Below are positions 12,980-23,380 of a DNA stretch of 64,000 nucleotides, piece by piece (the first letter of the stretch is position 1; the number at the start of each line of letters is the position of its first letter). This stretch comes from Diploscapter coronatus (lineage: Eukaryota; Nematoda; Chromadorea; Rhabditida; Rhabditidae): contig OZ038422.1 of NCBI GenBank assembly GCA_964036155.1, forward strand, positions 58,179,201 to 58,243,200, in the 5' to 3' direction. The notes beneath the pieces are model-generated. The model was given only the letters and a program-made list of their open reading frames with translations, ran no database searches and was not told the DNA's origin. The translations under genes were made by a program, and so were the position numbers.

Positions 12980-15468
12980 ATGCTGCTCAATTTCTATAGT
13001 CTTCTGTCGACAATTCTTATTTTCTACAGATTCAATGGCATTTTCGCCTATCCCCCAGATGACCAAATTGCGAGCATAACGGAACTCAATGACACCTCAT
13101 TCGGTTAGTTCAAGAATAAAAAATTCTAGATGCTATGGATTCAAACAATTATCTAAGAGTGATGTAATGACGAAATGCGCATAATTTGCTAGCTAGAATT
13201 TAGAAACGTATTATTTGTTTCGCATAGACGATTTTTCCTTCTAGAGTGATCAAATTCTGTTAAAATTTACCTAAATTATATAACTTCGTTCTCTGAGTAC
13301 GCATATCAGTTTTCATCCGATTAAATCTCAGTGGATTTATAAGCTTGATGTGTTTAAAAAATCTTCCGTTTTCAACATTTTTTGGCACTATAATTAGAAC
13401 AGGAAAAGGTACAAACTGGAAGAAACGTCATCATTCAGAGTTACGTGAAATTATCACAATTATGAGGATAAAGATAGATACGAGCAAACTGCACAGAGCT
13501 CCAACGAAACATTTTAAATCTCACTGCTATTTTCTTAAATTCAAAATTCAACTTTAAACCGAAGTTCATCTAGTTGAAGTTACGCTGGAACAGTTTTAGC
13601 GTTATGAATGCATTATTTAGTCATTACGTCAAACCCAACTTGCCATTCAATAGCATATTTACTGACGTGATCTTTTTCTCTAGTTTCGTATGCTGATTCA
13701 CCTTCGCCAGCACACCTGGATTGCGCCGATCTGGCAACGATGCTGAATCCAGTGTTCAAGAGTTCTGAGAAGATCTGGACGCTCAATGACTCATATCTAT
13801 TCCCTGCAATGCACATTACATTCATCGATTCAAACAGGAGCTTAGAGTTAGTCCATTATGCGAAATTTAATGCAGTTTTTATTGAAATATTAGGAAAGCT
13901 ATATTTTTTCTAAGGAGAAATTATAAATTGTATGCACACTTTGTAGGCTGCAAATGAGGCGATAAAAATTCTCTTTAGAATTGAAAGAATAGTACATGGA
14001 GATGTGAGCATCATGAAAAGAGATGAGCAAAATTTTAGTATTTGATTTTTGAAAATTAAGTCGAATATTTTCATTCCTGATCATAATCTTTAATCTCTAT
14101 TTTAAAACTTTTTTTTCTTTATAATTCACTTATATCATTTAGTTTTCACAAATAGTGCCTAAATTCAGATTCCAGTCGTTAGCGGTAGCGGATTCAGGAG
14201 AATACAAATGCTGTGTTCGAGATACCAGATATGCCTATCAGAGCTACAACTGCTATGTCACACAACTCACTGTTCTGTCCGAAATGCCCAAACTCGACGC
14301 TGGGTCTGAGTCTGTTCCTGCGTCTACAGGTTTGCCACATCTGAAGTCTAGGGAAGACGATCGTCAGAAAACTCGTGCAACCTAACCCCATCATATTTTC
14401 TTCACGATCTTGTATCTCTAAACAGGAATTTTCAAACATTTCCGCAGAGCGTTATGAGGTCATAGCTATGATTTTGTTCGCGAAACTTATAACCCACATG
14501 CCTTTTCGTCGGACGAAAGTGCTCCCTAGGTCTGGAAATCTGCCAATAACGATGATGCTCGAAGCGGCTAAAACTATATCTTTAGCTTCATCTCAATTTT
14601 AGACTGAAATGGGATGAAGTCCCAATAAAACACCGTTGATCAATAGTCATTTTTACTCAATCAATAATTCAGCTGCTCCCCTTCCTCCAGGCTGGAATTA
14701 TCTCCTGGAGTCAGGCAATACAATTTGTGCAGACGATAAAAATTCGTACTTCATTAGAATTTTCGTCGCGAATGTTACAAGCATCGACTGCCTATTAGAA
14801 GGAAATTCAACTGCAGGAATCGTTCAAGCGGTAAAATTCAACGTATTTTTTTCTTATTTGAAATTTGAAATTTCAGGGTAATCACTTCCCAGACCCAGTA
14901 TACAACGACATTTTCATTAGGGAATTCAATTCTCTTGTTCACTCTGGAATTTATACATGCAATGGCACCTATCAAGTGAGTTTTGTTTGAAATCACAAAC
15001 TTTAGTCAATTGAAAACGATGAAGATTTGTAAAAAAATATTAAAAGTAGATCAGAAGCTTAAAGTCTATAGATTTCGAAAACTGATAGATTATTTGGACC
15101 TGTCAAACTTGCTGAATACTACTAAAATATAATGAGATATTTCCTCAGTTTACCAAGCTAAGAGTTTTTCATGATATTTCTTTTCATTACAAATTACAAG
15201 CTCGAGTAAATATTGCGCTCAACATAAAAAAAACCCTCATCAATCTTTATTTTTCAAAATCAATTTTCAGGAAGACAACTCGACTTTCTCTGAACAAGTT
15301 GAGTTTGAAATGCGACCGATGCAGCAGTGCAATGACATAATCAATGCAGTACAGGGTGTTCAACTCAGCGATCAAATCGTTGCACCCATTCTAAGCTCGT
15401 TGTGTCATTCCAAAATTATCCATTCACTTCTATTTGCCTTCATCGTGCTATCTCTATTGCACTTTTAG
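12980..15468 (+). CDS. Secreted or GPI-anchored two-Ig-domain protein
   Basis: Exons: 12980-13103, 13684-13846, 14169-14329, 14673-14830, 14877-14975, 15271-15468; 300 residues, all joins in frame. The first 25 or so residues are hydrophobic (MLLNFYSLLSTILIF) and read as a signal peptide. Ig domain 1 ends in the classic F-strand SLAVADSGEYKC; the exon 3 acceptor at 14168 is fixed by this motif. Ig domain 2 has a B-strand Cys (TSIDC) and F-strand SLVHSGIYTC. Several NxS/T sites are present. The extreme C-terminus is a short hydrophobic stretch (SLLFAFIVLSLLHF) with no cytoplasmic tail, which suggests GPI attachment or a tail anchor. The layout resembles small two-Ig nematode proteins such as the ZIG family, often neuronal or adhesive, but I cannot assign an orthologue. 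Confidence 0.8.
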
Positions 15469-15913
15469 GAAATGTAGATATTTTTAACATTTTTTTCTAT
15501 CAATTATCATTAGTTGTTTTACCAACTTCAGGGCTGTTCGAAATTTAGAAACATTTCTTCTTTTTCTATTCAATCCGAATTTCCCTGATTTGCTCATTCT
15601 TCTAGTTTACAAAATTTTTAAATCTAAAGCCATGGCCAGTTGGATGTTGTTGCATTCAATCCTGATAATGCTGATATTGGAGAATATCTATGAGAATTCA
15701 ACTTTCTTAAAATTTGATCATCAATAGACAAATATAGCCCCAATTTTGTAATGTGAGTTTCAGGTTCAATAAATTCAACGTTGATTTTAAAATAACACGC
15801 TTTATCCAATAAAAATAAATCAAAAAGTTTAACGATAATAAGAAGGGCGGTCGTTATCCATCAAACTATATCTTTATCTACCAAAATTTTTGGTGGATAA
15901 GGATACACTCATT

Positions 15914-16195
15914 TCTAGAAATTACATTCCATGGCCATATTCATACTTTTTAAAGTTTTCGAAAATCTATTATAGCACAAAAGTTTTCTTTGTACCTCCC
16001 CTTGACAGTCAAATCGTCAAAATGCTAAACTTTGATCTCCACCTAGCTCTGCTCCCTAAAGTGAGCGGGATCTGATCTCCCCATTTTTGTGATTAGGGTC
16101 CATGGGTGTATCCATCTATATGGGTTTGGTTCGAATCCGGGACGCTTTTGCAAATGTCCGGCCTTTGTTCGGGTTACTCAAAGAATGCGTCTTAA
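15914..16195 (+). repeat. 282-bp SINE-like repeat, copy 1
   Basis: It matches 19971-20252 along its full length with only scattered differences, in direct orientation. An exact pol III B-box consensus, GGTTCGAATCC, lies at 16128-16138; an A-box is not convincing. Both copies start with a TAGAAA/GTACATTCC-like block and end at GAATGCGTCTTA. The B-box suggests a tRNA-derived SINE, but an open alternative is a short non-autonomous DNA element. Confidence 0.75.
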
Positions 16196-16329
16196 ATATG
16201 GTCGAATAAATTCAAGAAAAACAATACATAATTGATAGTATACCGAAAATTGATCGACTTATTCTAACACACTCCTCGAAAATATTCACTCTGAAGGAAT
16301 TATTCCGGAAAGTACGGTAATTAGTGGTC

Positions 16330-16430
16330 ACTTTTTCTGAAAAACGAATTGCAACATGAGAATCAGCGTAAAAAACTGAATAAACCCTGTAAAAATCAGC
16401 TCAATTGGCGGACCCCTGGAAATATTGACT
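16330..16430 (+). repeat. Degraded arm of the foldback-element family
   Basis: It contains GAGAATCAGCGT, AAAAATCAGCTC and GGCGGACCCCTGG in the same order as GGAATCAACGTG, GAAAATCAGCCC and GCGGATCCCTG in the right arm at 42300-42370. It lacks the terminal CTGACATTC...TTAA block seen at 42404 and 46411. Confidence 0.5.
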
Positions 16431-17180
16431 TTAAAAATTAAAAAAGAATAGTTCAAAACTATCTGTCTTGGTATAAATTTAATTCAAAACTCGGGAAAAT
16501 AACCTTGTTAGTCATATCTGATCCCAGTTCTGAAATGTCCAGTTCGGAAACGTCGCCGTCTCTGAATCCTATTGACATTGCATATTTATGTTAGAGTACC
16601 ATTCACTCATTCTTCCGTTTTTCCTTTTTCTCTAACCTCTCTCCCACATGTTTCTATTCCCTCTCTGCCTATCCCAGTGGTTGTACTTCTCATTCTCTCC
16701 CCTCTACAGCCACTGGTCTAATCATCAGCTATCGAGCCCTCTATATTTCTCCAGTCTCGCCTTCTGGAGTTTTCTATCCTCGCGACCACTGACTTTCCCT
16801 CGAATGGTCTTCACTGTTAACCTCACAATTGATTCGAGTCTCCTGCGTTCTGGTGGGATAGTGAATTTCCTAATCTTCTCCAGCTATTGTCACTTCGACG
16901 TCGTACTAATAAGAACTTCTGTTAATTCAAGTTCTGACTGATGCCATACAACTAAAAGCACGACAATTTATACGCGTGAAAGTGCTGGTAAGAGAAACAT
17001 TCTATCTTCTGAAAATATCGATTGAGTATCTCTTCGGCATTGTTTTTTTTTCTGAAAAAGACTTGATTTTGCTACATTTTTTCAATTTAACTATTCCAAA
17101 ATTGCAGGATCATAAACTTGAAGAACACATTAAGGCTTATTAAAATTATTCTTCGAAAAATCATTTCGCTAAATCATTCA

Positions 17181-19276
17181 ATGTCACACCCGCCTCAGGT
17201 TTGTACAAGTTTTATATTCAATAATTTGTCTAAGTATTTCAGAAGACGTTGACAGACTTGCCACCTGAAGTTCTCCAGATAATCTTCTCGCGTCTGCCGA
17301 TTGGAGATTTGGGCCAAGTCCAAAGAGTTAATAAACGTCTGCATGCCGTTGCGAATGAAATAAGAAATCCAGCTGGAAAGCGACTGGCCTGCAAAAACAG
17401 GATCGGGATAGAGGCTTATTTCTTTGATCGTGATGTACCTGAAGGCGAACACCAATTGGTATTTCCACTTTTAATCTTGGAAATTAATCGATTTATTAGT
17501 TTCGATAATGATGATAAATAACAATCTAAGACTTTCAAGAGGTCAATCTATTTGCCATAAAATAATAGATATCTCTTTCAGAGATTCAGCTCCATTGCCA
17601 ATATCCAAATCTATGATCGAAATGGTACAGGTAAGATAGTTATTGTCAATAATGAAATAATTTATTCAGCCACTAAATATTATCAGAAGATGATGTCTCT
17701 CTTGCGATTTTCTCGTGATTTATATCTTAAATTAGATTTTTTTTTTTTTAAATAGTGCTATGGGGAAAATGTTTCTTTCATTTCTTCATTGTTGTTTTTT
17801 GAAAGACTAGCTGAGTGGGACGGGGTGCAATGTGATATACATGGTACAGAGACGCAGAGCATAGTGGATTATCTCGCGGGTACCCCTTCCTCTGTAAAAG
17901 TTTTTTGATAGACAAGAGTATTCGGATATAACTTTTGATTATTTGATTTAAACCTGGCATCAGAGAAACAAGTAGTTTAGGAGATCGACCTAATCTATTC
18001 ATGGTAATTAGAGTTCCATGTTGTGATAGACATCCACGACTAACCGAGGAGCATATGCGAAACGTGCGTCAAAACTGGCCCAATATGACAATCGAAGAAT
18101 TTTTCAAATCGTTTCATGAAAGTAGGCCTTGGAAAAGATCACTGAAATTTCGATCAAATAATTTATTTGCTTTTTTCAGAAATTGAGGCACGAATAAATG
18201 AGGTTAAAAGAGTCCGCAAAAAGAATCTAAATTATGTGTCCAATAATAAATCAACTACCCCTGTTTACATGGAGCAAGTAATAAATTAAATATTCTAGAA
18301 ATATGTGTGATTTTTAGAAAAATAAATTTAGGCATTTTGGACGAGAACTGAAGCTTTCGATTATCTCAAGGATCTACTTTTCTATATTTACTATGAGTAT
18401 GGCTATATCGATTCACTAGCATTGGTAAGTGCTTATATTGGCTCTTAATTCGAAATACAGGTTATTTAGCAAGACGTAGCTCGGGAGGCGTGGGAACAAA
18501 TGAGAGATTTTTTTGACACTCATGGCTATTTAATTAGGAATAAAACTTCAATGGACATCAAATTTTATCCTACCAACATCAATGAATTTTTTGCATCACC
18601 ATTCTTTTCTAAAGGTGAGAGGAAATGTATTATTTTCGAAATTCTGCACAAATTAGTGCAAAAGTTATGATAGCTTCATTTATACCGTATTTTCTAATAG
18701 AAGCTCCCTTCCTAGCATATAGAAAACACACATTTTATCAAATTTCGAGCTCATATCTCTAATATCCATGCATTTTTATAATGCATTTCTAAAGATCATT
18801 TCGAGTTCTAGGCCCTCAAATTTGACTTTCAAAAGGGAGCTTCTATTAGAGAAAATACAGTATCATATTTACTCCGAGAGTAAACATGAAAGCTACAATT
18901 TTAGGCGTTAAAGATTTGTTAATTTACTATCTCAACGATGTTGGAATTGAGCCGAACTATGAACTATTCAGACACGAAACTGTGATAAACGTAGGTGTAA
19001 AATAAGTGCTGTTCACGAGATTTTTTTCAATCTGGCTCATTTAGGCTGAAAAGTTGTTCGTTGTACCCTCCAGATGTGATAAACTGAAATGTTTCGGACT
19101 TAATGATACATTTCTTGCCAACGTGAAATGCGAAATGTGTTATATTAGACAAGTGAATATGACAAATAATTGTCTGCAAATTCTGCTAAAGGTAATTTTT
19201 GAGGCACTATTTTAAAATTATCACTAATTAAATAATTCTAATTTTGTTATTTCAGAATTTCTATGAAAATTATTGA
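17181..19276 (+). CDS. F-box protein
   Basis: Clear exons: 17181-17198, 17243-17458, 17582-17630, then (after an unresolved part) about 17970-18121, 18180-18277, 18332-18424, 18470-18614, 18905-18990, 19045-19191, 19256-19276. The N-terminus holds an F-box (LPPEVLQIIFSRLPIGDLGQ, then VQRVNKRLHAVANE). F-box proteins act as substrate adaptors of SCF ubiquitin ligases by binding SKP1. The rest resembles the long, weakly conserved C-terminal regions of nematode F-box families. Coding exons between 17670 and 17970 are visible (QKMMSLLRF; AEWDGVQCDIHGTETQ; GDRPNLFMVIRV), but I could not join them with convincing splice sites. One frame there is broken by a TAG after a T-run near 17755, so a damaged allele or pseudogene is possible. 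Intron 18615-18904 contains a MITE. Confidence 0.72.
18683..18862. mobile_element. MITE with about 29-bp terminal inverted repeats
   Basis: The left end TACCGTATTTTCTAATAGAA... and the reverse complement of the right end, TACTGTATTTTCTCTAATAG..., match over about 29 bases apart from a substitution and a 2-nt indel. Both arms end in GAAGCTCCCTT. The element is about 180 bp, non-coding, and lies wholly in an intron of the F-box gene. The TA at both ends fits a Tc1/mariner-type target site, though the duplication is too short to prove. Confidence 0.75.
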
Positions 19277-19438
19277 ACCAATTGATTTGGAAAAAAATCC
19301 CTTAAAACTCTACCAAAGTCAGCAATTCAAATTCGAAACGATGGGATAGATTGGATGTTGACAAATCGGCATAACGAGAAATTCATAATTGAATCCAGTT
19401 GTTATGAAATTTCTATCATATCATATTATTAGAGTTAT

Positions 19439-19541
19439 ATGGCAATTACCAAATGGCGGAGTCTTTTCCGCAATATTTCTTTCAAATTTCATCATCTCGT
19501 CTATCTTTAACTATAGCACTCCGCCATTTAGTAACTGCCAT
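19439..19541. repeat. Inverted repeat, 24-bp arms
   Basis: Arm 19439-19462 (ATGGCAATTACCAAATGGCG plus GAGT) is the reverse complement of 19518-19541 except for two mismatches; the spacer is 55 nt. This is probably a tiny MITE or a MITE remnant. Confidence 0.7.
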
Positions 19542-19550
19542 CCTGTATCG

Positions 19551-19578
19551 ATTATTATTATTATTATTATTATTATTA
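19551..19578 (+). repeat. ATT microsatellite
   Basis: An uninterrupted run of about nine ATT/TTA units is seen directly in the sequence. Confidence 0.9.
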
Positions 19579-19970
19579 CCTTTATAAAGGAAAAGTTGCC
19601 AAGACAAGAAAACTAAAATGTGCAATTTCAAACTGACTAGATATGAAATTCGTCAGACAATTCAACAAACGAGTGTCTAGAATACACTAGAAAAATTAGA
19701 ATACGCATGTTACCATTCGTCATAAATATTTGCAATAGCATTTCCTCTCAGGTGTTGGAACGTTTTCCACCGCAAATGTCCCTTATACGGTGAATTATCC
19801 CATTCAGTTTCTCAGTATTATCTTTAATAATGAAATGAGATGGTGATCGAATTTTTGCGGCTGAAAAGTTCTAAGCCTATTTCCTTTAGAGAAAACAAAG
19901 AGATAACTAATTTATGTTGTTTTAAAGCTTCTAACCCAACAAGTGGCTGACCTCCCTAAACCAATATATT

Positions 19971-20252
19971 TTTAGAAAGTACATTCCATGGTCATGTTCA
20001 TCCTTTTTAAAGTTTTCGAAAATCTATTATAGCACAAAAGTTTTCTTTGTACCTCCTGTTTATAGTCAAATCGTCAAAATGCTAAACTTTGATCTCCACC
20101 TAGCTCTGTCCCCTAAAGTGGGCGGGATCTGATCTCCCCATTTTTGTGATTAGGGCCCATGGGTGTATCCACCATATAAGTTTGGTTCGGATCCGAGACA
20201 CTTTTGCAGTTTCCGGCCTTTGTTCGGGTTACTCAAAGAATGCGTCTTAAAA
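19971..20252 (+). repeat. 282-bp SINE-like repeat, copy 2
   Basis: This is the partner of 15914-16195 in the same orientation. The B-box-like site is GGTTCGGATCC at 20184-20194, one base from consensus. The two copies bracket the F-box gene and its 3' flank, about 4 kb apart. Confidence 0.75.
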
Positions 20253-20389
20253 CTACTTTGTTATTGAATGGTAAAGTTGTCACTATCAAGTTCATGCTAA
20301 TATAATGCTGTGACAGATATTACTTTTTACACATTATCCATTGTGGAATGTCAAAATTTATTTCCAGTTCAATAAATTATCAGTCGATG

Positions 20390-22376
20390 TTACTTCTGTG
20401 GACAGTTAGCCATTCCCCACGTTTCGACGTGTATGTTGAAGTAGAAAACGTGGTCTGTAAACTGATTATTATCCAAGTGACCGTCACTGCAGGCGAGGCC
20501 TTCTTGCTCATCACACTCTGCAATAGATGCAAAATTAAGCCTATAATGAAATTTAGCAATTTTTTTTCTAATTCTAAAATTTCAGATCTCAGATTTCAGT
20601 CCATATAATTAGCATTTTCGAGAAATCTATGTACAAACCGATATAATCTGGTTGCGTCATGTCGTTGTTGTAGAATATCTGAAGTTCATGTCAAATTTAT
20701 TTTCAGTTAAAATACTTGACAAACTTCTGCTAGATGATGATGGTATCCTTCGAGACCGTCTACCGGTAAGTGAGGAATGGGATCTGAAATTCGTATCCTC
20801 CTTACCAATGGTGGTATGCTTAGCTAACCTCTGTGATGCGTTATTCGGTACTTGTATGGAATCTAAATTGCGAATTGTTCGAGGAAATATGAGGTTAAAG
20901 TTCACCATTTTATCATGTGCATCAGCATATTCCTTATTTCCAGTCCTCGGTTGTCCGAATGTAATCATTCGAATTAGATGACTATCGGCAAGTTTATTCG
21001 TTACTAACCAAGAAGCAGAGAGAGATGCCATAGCGCCTGAATACTGTGTTTAATCCAAATCTGGCCCCGGCGTTCATTTTTCTCGCTTCTCATTCGTCTC
21101 TCGATTTCAACTCTCTCTCTGGCCTCTTGAGGTGAATTATGTCAAAAATTACTGCAAAGGAGAGAATCGTGATCGTTGCCAAATGATTTCCCCTAAACTC
21201 AGCATCCTACACTGCGCCAGTTATTTTACGTTGATCGACGTCTAAAGCTCGATGCGTCGATAAAGGAGAAGCGAGAGAACGTTTGAAAGTGGGAGAACGA
21301 ATGAGAAGTTAGAAAATTGAAAGCCCGAACCAGACTTGGATGAAAAACGGTATGTAATAATTAGAATAAATCATGAAATGAATATTTTCAACCTCCTAAA
21401 CTATGACCCATGCACCAAATTTCATAATTGGGATATTTATTTATTAGAAATATTATGTCGTCCTTCATTCCAGCGTTCACGATCTTCATGAATGAATTGT
21501 AGAAATAAGATCCAACCACACCGCCGGCAGGCCATGGTGTCTAGGAAAATTTAACTTTTAAAATGAATATAAACTCAGATCTTCGTTGAAAATACTTGCT
21601 TAAAATAACGAATGTTGAATTATTTCAATTAAAACCCTATAAGCTTTCTGATAAGTATAAAATTGTTTCCCTGAAGCTAAAAGTGTAGTCTGAACAAACA
21701 TCAAAGAAAAATTGTAAACTCATAGATAACTGATAATGACGCCAGCTAGCTTATCGCATTTGTCCTTGCAGCTATTAATAATTTCATTGAAAACTATATA
21801 GCTGATTTAGGAGGCGCTTCAGATCTGATTAAAAAAGCCTATTTTTCGGCTGCTCAATTTAAATAATGAATAATGAATTTCTTCTTTCAGTCATAAAAAA
21901 ATATTTCGAAAATTCTACCCGATCTTTGAAAACAGTTTCATACGATTCGATAAATAGTTCAGGATCTCCGATAGTACCTCTGAATAAGCATTTTTAAACG
22001 TATGCTAATCTTAGTGCCTAACCTAAATGCTAATATGATAGCTTTCTGATCATGACTAACTGCAGAATATCCGCTGCAAGTGTCCAGAGTCGGAATCACG
22101 TCACAATTCACCGTTATCTGTCGTTTTACCTGAAATCATACACTTTTTAAATCCCGTTTTCTTCAGCATAATAATAATGTTGCTAACCGTAAAATTGCTG
22201 AAAACCTGTCCGAGGCATGTTTCTGGACGCTTAGTTTCTGTGGCTGCGCAAATATGCAAGACGTACTTCCTTGCAAATGCGTCTGAGTAGAAAATTTCAG
22301 AATGTTTAGCAGGAAGACTGTAGATTGAAGGTAGGAATGCAAGTAGTGAAAGAACAAGCTGAGAAGGTAGCTGCAT
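20390..22376 (-). CDS. Secreted class-3 (fungal-type) lipase
   Basis: Exons (minus strand): 22376-22188, 22129-22023, 21979-21919, 21540-21393, 21036-20906, 20862-20829, 20783-20764, 20678-20639, 20517-20390; 285 residues, all joins in frame. It starts with a signal peptide (MQLPSQLVLSLLAFLPSIYS). The lipase-3 core follows: KAIILAFRGT, the nucleophile elbow GHSLGG with Ser166, then ITFGQPRTGN. ITHHRDPIPHLP gives catalytic Asp224 and FTDHVFYF gives His266, completing the Ser-Asp-His triad. The length and the Cys pairs near both ends match the nematode-specific secreted lipase-3 family. It should hydrolyse acylglycerols outside the cell or in the gut lumen; the substrate is not predictable. One exon is only 20 nt. 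Confidence 0.92.
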
Positions 22377-23380
22377 AGTTAATGACTGAACAAAACAATG
22401 AAGATCCGAATAATTGTAAGCAAAATAGGAAGCAGAGTACAGGAATCAATTGAATCGAAGGCAAATTCCTTCCCAGTAATTTGCTCAAAAATGATAAGTG
22501 ATTTGATTTCTGTGCAGACAACTCAATAACGATATAACCATATGCTATTGTGCAATATAAAATGAATCTTTCAACCCTCTATCCTGTATCATTTGTTATT
22601 TTAAAGTTTATTTTTGAAAATCTTGACCAGATGTCTGAATAAAATAACATTAGTTTAAGGCTGGTTTAACATAATATAGCGCCAGGTAAAGCACAAAATC
22701 TTCGACGAGAAAAACAGGGCTAAAATTCAAGTAAAATTACACCCCCTTATAAAAGCATTTACAAGGGGGTGTAATTTTACTTGAATCCCAGTCCAGAAAA
22801 ATCCTAGGACCCGTAACTGAAATCCTGATAATCCGCGAAATATAAAAGAAACCAATGCTGAAATGAGGGTGCAGAGAAAAATTCTCAAATGCAGAAAAAG
22901 AAAGGGGGAGTGAGGGGCACAATACAAACTCTGCATCTCTAGCTCATTCCACAAATCTGAGCGATTTTGCAGTTTTCACGTTTCAATTTTTATTTTTAAA
23001 ATAATTTCTTCATTTTTTTCTCTTCGGAAGTGGATGCAGGACCAAATGACCTATCCATCCATGGGTAAATCAGCGCGGTGGGATCAGTTTGTCAAAATGG
23101 CTGGCAGTCCCTACGCATAATGCAGTGCGAGCGAAGCCTTTTAGTCTGCTCGATTTTTCCAATTTTTAAAAGGGATTTTTTAAGTAAATTTCTCGATATC
23201 TCATGATTTCCTTGGTTCACTCAACACCTCTCCACTCTTTTATGCTTTCGAACTCTCGATTATCGGACGAGAGAAAGCTTTAAAGCCGTCGTTTCAAGAC
23301 CTTGAAAAATCGATTTTTTCAGATTTGCATACAACATTAGCGAGCGTCACATCGAAGGATGAGCATTACCAGATTTGGAG
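22377..23380. other. Divergent intergenic region between lipase and ELO
   Basis: The genes diverge, so both promoters should lie here. It contains a perfect 24-bp inverted repeat (22725-22786) and no supported gene. TTTTTTCAG ending at 23332 is a candidate trans-splice acceptor for ELO. An ATG at 23359 lies upstream of, and out of frame with, the ELO ATG at 23381. Confidence 0.5.
22725..22786. repeat. Perfect 24-bp hairpin
   Basis: Arm 22725-22748 and arm 22763-22786 are exact reverse complements, starting ATTCAAGTAAAATTACACCC. The loop is 14 nt. It lies between two divergent genes. It could be a MITE remnant, a small-RNA hairpin or a cruciform-forming site. Confidence 0.9.

Larger units (their letters stand above)
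15469..17180. other. Intergenic region with repeats, no gene seen
   Basis: After the Ig-gene 3' UTR (AATAAA-like signals near 15767 and 15808) the stretch contains SINE-like copy 1 (15914-16195) and a decayed arm of the foldback-element family at about 16330-16430. A C/T-rich segment at 16610-16830 has a reading frame but no domain or codon signal that I trust. Confidence 0.5.
19277..20389. other. Intergenic region between convergent F-box and lipase genes
   Basis: The genes point toward each other. The gap carries a short inverted repeat (19439-19541), an ATT microsatellite (19551-19578) and SINE-like copy 2 (19971-20252). No gene is supported. Confidence 0.5.

Noticed and set aside
16060..16160. 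Possible tRNA gene at the B-box in SINE-like copy 1
   Set aside because: The T-arm pairs only through several G-T pairs, no acceptor stem or anticodon arm can be formed, and the sequence is repeated within a longer element.
21775..21840. Minus-strand segment AFLIRSEAPPKSAI taken as a lipase exon
   Set aside because: It ends in a stop, while exon 21919 joins in phase to 21540 and gives the normal lipase sequence.
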